Assembly (NCBI GenBank): GCA_000226015.1
Contig: JH154983.1
Coordinates: 184,824 to 232,178, forward strand
Source of the DNA: Mnemiopsis leidyi
Taxonomy: Eukaryota; Ctenophora; Tentaculata; Lobata; Bolinopsidae
Direction: 5' to 3'
Length of the DNA stretch: 47,355 bases
Notes under the pieces: model-generated
What the model was told of the DNA's origin: nothing
Seen by the model: the letters and a program-made list of their open reading frames with translations, nothing else
Databases searched by the model: none
Shown: in pieces, positions 1 to 47,355 of the stretch
How positions within the stretch are numbered: position 1 is the stretch's first letter
Layout of the letters: every line of letters starts with the position of its first letter
Position numbers and translations under genes: made by a program

Positions 1-49
1 CATTCTCTAACCCTCCAGCTTTACTTATTGTAAACTAATTACTTTTCAG

Positions 50-40613
<40,564 letters not shown>

Positions 40614-41795
40614 GGGTCTAGTAACTGTTCACTGTTTAGTTACCAGAACTCTCGGTTAAGTTAAGGATCAAGTGACCCTATCTCAGACCTGGGACCCGGA
40701 TCAGATATTATTATTACTCCGTATTGAACACTAATTGTGCTTCTTTGTTAAGTTTATCCTTGAATGTAAATCTTGGAACGTAACTCTGTTTAAGGGTCAA
40801 AGCGAAATATGCCATCATTTTAGTGGGTTTAAAGACACATGAATTCGTTTTCGAACGTTGCCTTGGTTGATGGATGATATTTATCAATTTGTTTCGATTA
40901 ATCAGTTTAAGTTTAATAGTTCTTCTCGGCCGAGAAGAACTATTAAACTTAAACTGATTTATCATGCGGCTAATAAGTAACAGACCAATCATATTTGAGA
41001 ATGATTTTGATTTTTATTTTAGTAGTTTTCAAAGGAAGGATGATTTTATGTAGTTAAATTATTTTTTATCAGATAAGCTTTGGTAAAGGTTACCACGCTG
41101 TGTTTGCTCTAAAATCTTTTACAAACTATTTACTAATCCTTTTCTCCTATTTAAATTTTTTGCTTTTGCGAGGTTTGTACTTTTTGTGAACCATTTTGTG
41201 AACAACTTTGACATTAATTTCAAATGTTGAAATGACGAATTTTCATTTTATCCACTGCTTCTTTGTTAAAGAAGTTCAAATTTGAAAAATATATAATGCA
41301 AGTCTTTGATCGGAGGGGACCGTAAAGAGGGCCGCACAGCGCCCAGTAATGGTGCACAGTGGTATTGTTTCCCATTTGCTTTGTTAAGAAACCCGCCCTA
41401 GACCGTGCTACTCATGATCATAATGGTCTCCCTCAGCCCTCACTACACCAGCTTGGCTAACTTTTCAGAGCCACCTGTTTCTATACGAATACCGAAGTGC
41501 AATATCTATCAATGCAGTGTAAATGTCATCATCCGAAATCGTACGCCGAGGCTGATCTCAAACAGTTAAACTTAAATTTTGACCAGTATAGCTTGATTGA
41601 GCGTACAATTATCTGTTCTGGCAACATTTGTTATTGTATTGCCAAGTACGCACCTGGTAATGGTAGATAGTTATTATTTTATTCGGATTGTTTTTAATTT
41701 TATCTCTTGAGATTCCTGTAAGACATAGTGAAACTGCACTGGTTTTCTCAAGATGAGGAAATTCGGTAAAAGATCGTATACTTTTCTCATCTTCT
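40614..41795. other. Transporter 3' flank
   Basis: Holds the 60-bp palindrome. No clear AATAAA close behind the stop and no recognised gene. Confidence 0.55.
40900..40959. repeat. 60-bp perfect palindrome
   Basis: Two 30-bp arms with no loop, centred between CTCGG and CCGAG at 40929/40930. Located about 290 bp after the transporter stop. As RNA it would form a long hairpin; as DNA it could extrude a cruciform. Confidence 0.92.
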
Positions 41796-42210
41796 TGCAG
41801 ATATTGCCTAGCTTCAGGTTTGCAACATTTCCGGCCTTCGCATTTGATCCTCCTCTTCCACCTTTTAAAACGAATTACCGATCGCAATAAGAAAAAGTAA
41901 CAGTTCCATTTATTAGTGAACTTACAACGTGAACGAGTTGAAAGTTTATTATCATATATTCTACTGCTTAAAACCATTGCAGCAGTTCCTGTGACCCGGC
42001 TGAAAGCACCCTGGAAACTGAAGACGAAATAGTAGATTCACTTGAAGCGTTCCGTCTTACTAAAGCATATCTCTGCACGGGGAACAAGGAATGGTCCTTA
42101 CAAATTAAAAACCCTGCGCTGCGCTGGTTTATTCGTGTGCTGCAGAACGGTTTATGCTGGACCGGAGACAGTTGGGGAGAACATTACACCCCATCAAGCT
42201 TCATCAGGGA
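41796..42210 (+). repeat. First copy of the 415-bp direct repeat
   Basis: Partner of 46941-47355. The left breakpoint falls on a splice-acceptor-like TTGCAG. Confidence 0.9.
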
Positions 42211-42745
42211 AATAGATGCAACTTTTCGGGACATCGAGATTACGGGCAACACGTCGAAGTGTTTTTGGGATGTTTTCAGGCAGGTTATGACATCGACGTT
42301 CTGCGAAAAGGGCACTACCAGATTAGAAGTTCTTACCAAAATGCTCCTCCTGTCCTGGTGTAGAGATTACCCTGAGGAGCCGCTTGCCCGGGCTTTCTGT
42401 GGGCTGGGAGATCACATCATCCTGCAGAGTAATGAGATCAAATCTAACATCGGGAAATACATCTGCATGAACCAGCATAATGGAGGGTGTAACGAAGAGG
42501 AATTGGGCAGATCGGAAGTGCTTAAATTGGTTAAACGTCAGTACGATCTCAGTTCCCTGGTGAGCCTTCTTAAATCGATCATGTGCAAGCATCCAGAATC
42601 AATGGCAGAGGTCGCTAGAGGTGGCGGCATCAAACTGAGCCCGCTGATAGACAGCGATAGAGACTTGAAAGTTGTGGTGCAGATTATTGGGAAGATCGGT
42701 TGTTGTGGGACACTGTTTGTTCGGGAAACCGAGCACCTTGGTTAA
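41801..42745 (+). CDS. Unrecognised gene, 3' part
   Basis: The main exon is 41983-42745, opening after a CATTGCAG acceptor and reading about 254 codons to TAA, from SSCDPAESTLETEDE through NPALRWFIRVLQNGLCWTG and WCRDYPEEPLARAFCGLGD to LFVRETEHLG. A polyadenylation signal follows at 42847-42852. A possible preceding exon, 41801-41906, has a TTGCAG acceptor, a GTAACA donor and a matching phase. I do not recognise the family. It is Cys-rich (about 17 in the main exon), mostly helical in character and without signal peptide or membrane segment. The reading frame is clean and long for AT-rich DNA, which supports a real gene. Its 5' portion is repeated at 46941-47355. Confidence 0.6.
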
Positions 42746-42846
42746 AACATATTTAAAAAGTCAAGCAGAGCAGGGCCGGAGAGTTGATGTCATCGATAAA
42801 ATGAAAAGTTGTAATTCCTAAAACAGTAGACTTTACGAATACAATT

Positions 42847-42852
42847 AATAAA
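42847..42852 (+). terminator. Polyadenylation signal AATAAA
   Basis: AATAAA about 100 bp after the TAA of the unrecognised gene, a normal distance. Confidence 0.55.
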
Positions 42853-44571
42853 ATGTTTATGCTGCTGACGGTCATATCTAGATTATTCTCGAAAGTCGAA
42901 CCTTTTATGTCATATCATGTGATTGTATTTGGATCATTCCGTTAAACTTAATACGTGAGACGATCATGCCAATTCTTTTCTTTTTTATTTCAAATCCGGA
43001 CTGGTATGGTGGTGTTGAGTTAATAAGTCTAGAGACGGGTCACTCACACTGTCGGAACTTGGAGTATATGATAACTGAATTAAATGACAATATTGGCTCT
43101 GCTAGTGTTAGCCTATAGTTTCTGCTAGTGTTACTTTCAGTCCAATCACTATCAGAGTTCTGTTAGGTGCTTGGAGTTGGTACCTTTACAGTTACAGTTA
43201 CACTGATCAGCCTCGATCTCGTGAGCCACCTCTGGATCTTACTGTGAGAGTTACAGTCCAAGTCTTAAAGTTTAACCGAAACGGTCCACCAATTTTGGCA
43301 AGATAAGTAGAATTGAACAACAGTGCATGCCTGCAGCGTCTCTTCTGAATATTCTGATTGAAATATCTTTAAGGCGTCTCAAAGCACGCTGGCTCAAGAA
43401 GAGTTATAGTTGTACGGGGAATTATCTTTATGCTACGCGGCAGCGGTTTCCAAAATTATCTCCCCTTTTTTGTGTTGCCTGGTGGAATATACACGAGAAC
43501 ATTCTGGTTTGGACTTATGGAATTGTCGGACTGAGTCTGGCCGAATTTTTGATATTCCATACTAAACTCGAAAACGCTTCAAAATCGATGGCCTTAGATT
43601 TGGAATGCTTATTAAATATCATGCCCAGCGTTTATCGTGTGCAGACTCCATCTTAAAAAATCTGAACTATAGGTGGCTTTTGATAGTGCGTAAGGCAGAT
43701 ATCCTTATTTATATTTCTTTCTTAAATTTGTTCTTCTTTATCAAAGTACAACCAGTATTGTAGGAGTTAAACAGATCGATCAAATCAAAGTATAATTTCA
43801 TCAAAAACCAAACCAAACCGATTAAAAATTTCGGAGAAACAAATAAATTAAATACAGTGTAAATTCAGATAAAAAATTCGCAGGCGGCTCTCTACTTTCT
43901 AGTTTGAAAAAAGTCAGATCACTCAACTCAGTATTGCCACCCGAGTTCCGAATCCTACATCTGAATAGACAATAGTAATACAGTTTCTCCAGTTCGTAGT
44001 AGAGGGGCAAACACCCAAACTCTGTGAGTAAACACCGACATGTTATCAGCCTTATCCCTGGTCGATGATGAAGAAGTCGTCTGAAGTAGCTGGTTCAGGT
44101 AGAGGTTTACTGTGTACTCGTCTTCGTGTTTGACTCAGGTCAGGGGCCTGAGGAAGTGAGCCATATTAGGAAATGTCGGTGACTTTTGTTCCGGATTTCT
44201 CTCTAACGATACCGTCGTTTAAGTTTAGTAGTCTGATCAGCCAAGAATTCAAAAAGAGAAAAATATCATCCTGTTCAAGCCGGAAAATTTGTACTAAAAT
44301 GAGCAGAAACGTATTAAAATGTACTATACTGTATTAAAATGTACACATAGAAGGATCCAAATGTCTAACCTGAAGTGACTTGATTCTCGATAGAGAAACA
44401 TTCTTATCTTTGCTCCAAGATGTTTGAGAAGAATCCTCTAACTCTCCACTTGATACCTTACCTGAAACACGGCGGAACTTTAAGGTGACGACGTTTTGAA
44501 AATTAACTATTTCAGAAATGGGAATTGTTTCAAAATAAGTTAAAATTCGCTTAAAATGTCATAGATCTTGG
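42853..44571. other. Intergenic stretch
   Basis: One plus ORF of 109 codons (43327-43656) lacks domain signals, splice support or homology that I recognise. Nothing else seen. Confidence 0.5.
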
Positions 44572-44790
44572 GATGAGATTAGGGTTGGCAGATATAAAAT
44601 TAAATTATATCTATAAAATTGAAAAGTTCGGATATATTTTATAGATATAATTTTGGAATTTTATAGATATAAAAAAATACATATTTTTCCAATAATTTAA
44701 AGTCAAAATTTATTAATCACACGATACGGAATTTAAAAACTAAGTTGACGATTTTCTTCCGGGAGAAGAGCTCCTTAAGGGACTTCTTGA

Positions 44791-44860
44791 CTGGGGCCAA
44801 AGTGTAAATAGAGGGACCTGCTCCTTCGAGCAGGTTTCTCTATTTACACTTTGGCCCCAG
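44791..44860. repeat. 70-bp hairpin inside the hAT element
   Basis: Two perfect 23-bp arms (44791-44813 and 44838-44860) and a further inner pairing of CCTGCTC with GAGCAGG around a CTTC loop. Confidence 0.85.
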
Positions 44861-45380
44861 CCCAGCAGGCTCTCTCAGAGACACTCTCCTTAAAAGGGAT
44901 TTCTCGAAGGTCCTGCAGCCTCTCTAAGGGACTTCCTGAAGAGCTAAAGGGGCCAGAGTGTCCAGAGAGGGACCTGCTCCAAGGTAGTGCAGGCTCTCTC
45001 GATAAGGGACTCTCCAAGATCCTTCAAGGTCGAGCAGGCTTTCTCAATAAGAGACTCATCCTTAAGGGACTTCTTGACTAGGGCCAGAGTGTCCAGAGAG
45101 GGACCTGCTCCAAGGTAGTGCAGGCTCTCTCGATAAGGGAGTCTCTCCTGAAGGGACTCCCCGGAGGGGGCCAGAGTGTCCAGATAGGGGCCTGCTCCAA
45201 AGTCCTGCAGGCTCTCTTGATAAGGGACTCTTCAAGGTCCTGCGATAAGGGACTCTCCAAGATCCTTGAAGATCGAGCAGGCCCCTCAATAAGAGACTCA
45301 TCCTTAAGAGAATTCCTGACTAGGGCCTAAGTGTCCTGAGAGGAACTTGCTCCAAGGTCCTGCAGGTTCTCTCTATGTGT
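44861..45380. repeat. Imperfect tandem repeats within the hAT element
   Basis: Units built from GGCCAGAGTGTCCAGAGAG, GGACCTGCTCCAAGGT, GCAGGCTCTCT and GATAAGGGACTCT recur about four times with gains and losses. They look derived from the neighbouring hairpin. ORFs in this stretch on both strands are by-products of the repeat. Confidence 0.75.
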
Positions 45381-45524
45381 ATCTATAAGGTTATTGCTGC
45401 AAACAAGGTTCACCATGAGTTGAGAATATTTCTGCTGTTGCTATGTGATTCTAGGACAGGTCTAAGCTTGCTCCATTAGCTCAGTTCATGACTGTGGTTC
45501 ACTGTCCAATAGCAAGATTAGTTT

Positions 45525-45691
45525 TAGACTACCACTGGTAATCTATATAATCTGGTTAAGATGAGATAGCGTGAATGTTATTGATAATCAGCTGTTCAGG
45601 GAGCTTAACTACCGCTGGTAATTAGCTCTGTTTGTGCAGGAGTTGACTACCGCTGGTAATCGGTTTAGAGAGCAGAACTACCGCTGGTAAT
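45525..45691. repeat. Four spaced copies of ACTACCGCTGGTAAT
   Basis: Near-identical 15-mers start near 45528, 45608, 45646 and 45677, separated by unrelated sequence of different lengths. Could be protein-binding sites near the right end of the element. Confidence 0.6.
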
Positions 45692-46070
45692 TTACTCTAT
45701 GAATAAGGATACAAGCCAGGTTCGTCAAACCCGCTATATGATCCAGGGATCACATTTCCTTGTGTTTGAATAAAAATTTGTTAGATCACATTTCCTTGTG
45801 TTTAAAGACGTAATTACAATCTAGTCGTGATGAGCAGATCGCTTGGGAATTGATCTACTTTGCGGGGTGCTACCATGTTTGGTGGATCATCTCATGTTTG
45901 GTGGATCATCTCAACCTTTCTATTTCACCCTCGAAATTTAATGAAATAATAAGAATTTAAAAATTTAAAAATTATATCTTTATATCTATAATTATATCTA
46001 TAAAATGAAAAAAATTATATCTTATATCTATAAAAAATTTTGAGATATAATTGCCAACCCTAGATGAGAT

Positions 46071-46940
46071 AGAACATTTGTCGTTTCTCAAAACTAAACC
46101 ATACCCGCTATCGACTGCAGAATTTCTTCTTGTTTGGATACTACAGTTTCATCAGTGTAGGGTTCTTTAGGGAGAAGAGAAATGTACTTTTCCCCCAGCG
46201 GGTAGTACTGAAATGTTATTGTCACATGATAGAAATCATTCTCCTACTCCTCCTCAAGAATACTGATTTCTATTCACGTAGATATTGCATGTGACAATTA
46301 TGATAATCATATAATACTGCCAGATATTGCATGTGACAATTATGATAATAATATAATACTGCCAGAAACAAATTCAAAGTCACTGAGGATGTCTCATGTA
46401 GAAAAGTTAGATATGGCTTATTTTAGGAGATATTTAGGGGGGGGGGGCCACGTCCCTAAAAAGCCCAAAAAAGCCCATTTTTTAAGGGCCCTTGAGGGGT
46501 CCCCGAAGGTAAAAATGGGACTTTTTGGGCCCTAAAATTTTATGACTTTATCCAACTTTAGGCAGTATATTGGGTTATAATTATGGGAGATATGATCAAA
46601 ACTGGCCGAAATACAGTTATTTCCATCAATTTCACCATGAGAAAGCTTCAAAAGAGATCATTTTAGAACTAGTTTACATCGAATTGACTTAATTATGTAT
46701 CAGTCAGTAAATGTAGACCATATTTTTGCATTCAACAATGGCAAATAAGTAGAAACACATGTTAGAGAGATTAACTACTATAAGAGAGGGATCATGGTCG
46801 TTCATTACTGTCTTGAAATGATAATCTATGTCCTGGTGGCAACTGGTAAGGAACAGAGTCAGGCAAAGTTTTGGAGATGAAACAGTGAGTTAAGTTCTTT
46901 CTTATTGCTTTAATGTAAAAGATCATACAGGGTCTAGTCC
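46071..46940. other. Stretch before the second copy of the 415-bp repeat
   Basis: Contains the 43-bp tandem duplication, a run of eleven Gs near 46438-46448 followed by AAAAAGCCC repeats, and no gene that I recognise. Confidence 0.5.
46279..46365. repeat. 43-bp tandem duplication
   Basis: Two copies of a unit beginning AGATATTGCATGTGACAATT and ending AATACTGCC, differing at one base. Confidence 0.85.
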
Positions 46941-47355
46941 TGCAGATATTGCCTAGCTTCAGGTTTGCAACATTTCCGGCCTTCGCATTTGATCCTCCTC
47001 TTCCACCTTTTAAAACGAATTACCGATCGCAATAAGAAAAAGTAACAGTTCCATTTATTAGTGAACTTACAACGTGAACGAGTTGAAAGTTTATTATCAT
47101 ATATTCTACTGCTTAAAACCATTGCAGCAGTTCCTGTGACCCGGCTGAAAGCACCCTGGAAACTGAAGACGAAATAGTAGATTCACTTGAAGCGTTCCGT
47201 CTTACTAAAGCATATCTCTGCACGGGGAACAAGGAATGGTCCTTACAAATTAAAAACCCTGCGCTGCGCTGGTTTATTCGTGTGCTGCAGAACGGTTTAT
47301 GCTGGACCGGAGACAGTTGGGGAGAACATTACACCCCATCAAGCTTCATCAGGGA
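46941..47355 (+). repeat. Identical copy of 41796-42210 (415 bp, continues past window)
   Basis: From TGCAGATATTGCC onward the sequence matches the region 5,145 bp upstream without a difference that I could see. It covers the putative short exon, the intron and the start of the main exon of the unrecognised gene. Upstream of TGCAG the two copies differ. The end of the duplication is outside the window. Confidence 0.9.

Larger units (their letters stand above)
44580..46062. mobile_element. 1.48-kb non-autonomous hAT element with internal minisatellite
   Basis: Terminal inverted repeats TAGGGTTGGCA at the left and TGCCAACCCTA at the right, followed inward by AT-rich TATATCTATAAAAT-type subterminal repeats on both sides. 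Flanked by the 8-bp direct duplication GATGAGAT at 44572-44579 and 46063-46070. These are hAT hallmarks. The interior has a 70-bp hairpin, imperfect tandem repeats (about 44860-45380) and four copies of an ACTACCGCTGGTAAT motif, but no transposase. Confidence 0.85.

Noticed and set aside
41609..41977. Minus ORF of 122 codons, part repeated at 46934-47122
   Set aside because: Second copy is repeated only because the DNA is duplicated; no domain signals, and the plus strand has a better splice-supported exon.
43327..43656. Plus ORF of 109 codons
   Set aside because: No recognisable domain, splice context or neighbour support; kept only as a remark in the intergenic entry.
44851..45330. ORFs on both strands in the hAT interior
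   Set aside because: Tandem-repeat by-products without transposase motifs.

Overview
The window is eukaryotic nuclear DNA from an animal. Genes are cut by GT-AG introns, base composition is AT-rich, and minisatellites and decayed transposons are common. Gene content (an ABCC transporter, LDLa-type and rhodopsin-like GPCRs, secreted dibasic-cleaved peptides, hAT elements, a LINE) fits an invertebrate, possibly an early-branching one. I cannot name the species. The many genes nested in introns recall ctenophores, but that is only a weak hint.

One gene dominates. A plus-strand ABC transporter of the ABCC (MRP4/CFTR-like) group runs from before base 1 to its stop at 40613. I could place 36 exons whose splice phases agree throughout, encoding about 1,615 residues: the end of the N-terminal linker, TMD1 (exons 1-9), NBD1 (18213-20249), an unusual linker (20465-21892), TMD2 (22028-32938) and NBD2 (33260-40613). 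The linker contains glycine/arginine (RGG) boxes and a roughly 50-residue module present twice, which I do not know from any ABC transporter. NBD1 lacks the catalytic Glu and the switch His, and the NBD2 signature is altered, so one ATP site looks degenerate, as in CFTR and the MRPs.

Six other genes or gene remnants sit inside its introns. On the minus strand are an incomplete rhodopsin-like GPCR (868-2332), two tandem genes with an AMSH/USP8-dimerisation-like N-terminal domain (15539-17491), and two paralogous secreted cysteine-rich peptide precursors (28957-29563 and 30283-31128), each with a TATA box about 40 bp before the ATG. On the plus strand is an intronless LDLa-domain, LGR/RXFP-like GPCR (35741-38543). 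It is interrupted in TM2 by a 407-bp hAT-type MITE with an 8-bp target duplication.

Introns also hold a degenerate non-LTR retrotransposon (26585-28705), a 640-bp foldback element (33684-34323), a tRNA-derived SINE-like unit (about 38960-39130) and several minisatellites. A recurring theme is tandem duplication of splice sites: three acceptors (near 13247, 18678 and 20465) and two donors (23388 and 31022) are repeated.

Downstream of the transporter are a 60-bp perfect palindrome (40900-40959), an unrecognised gene (about 41801-42745) whose 5' part is repeated identically at the window end (46941-47355), and a 1.48-kb non-autonomous hAT element (44580-46062) between the two copies.
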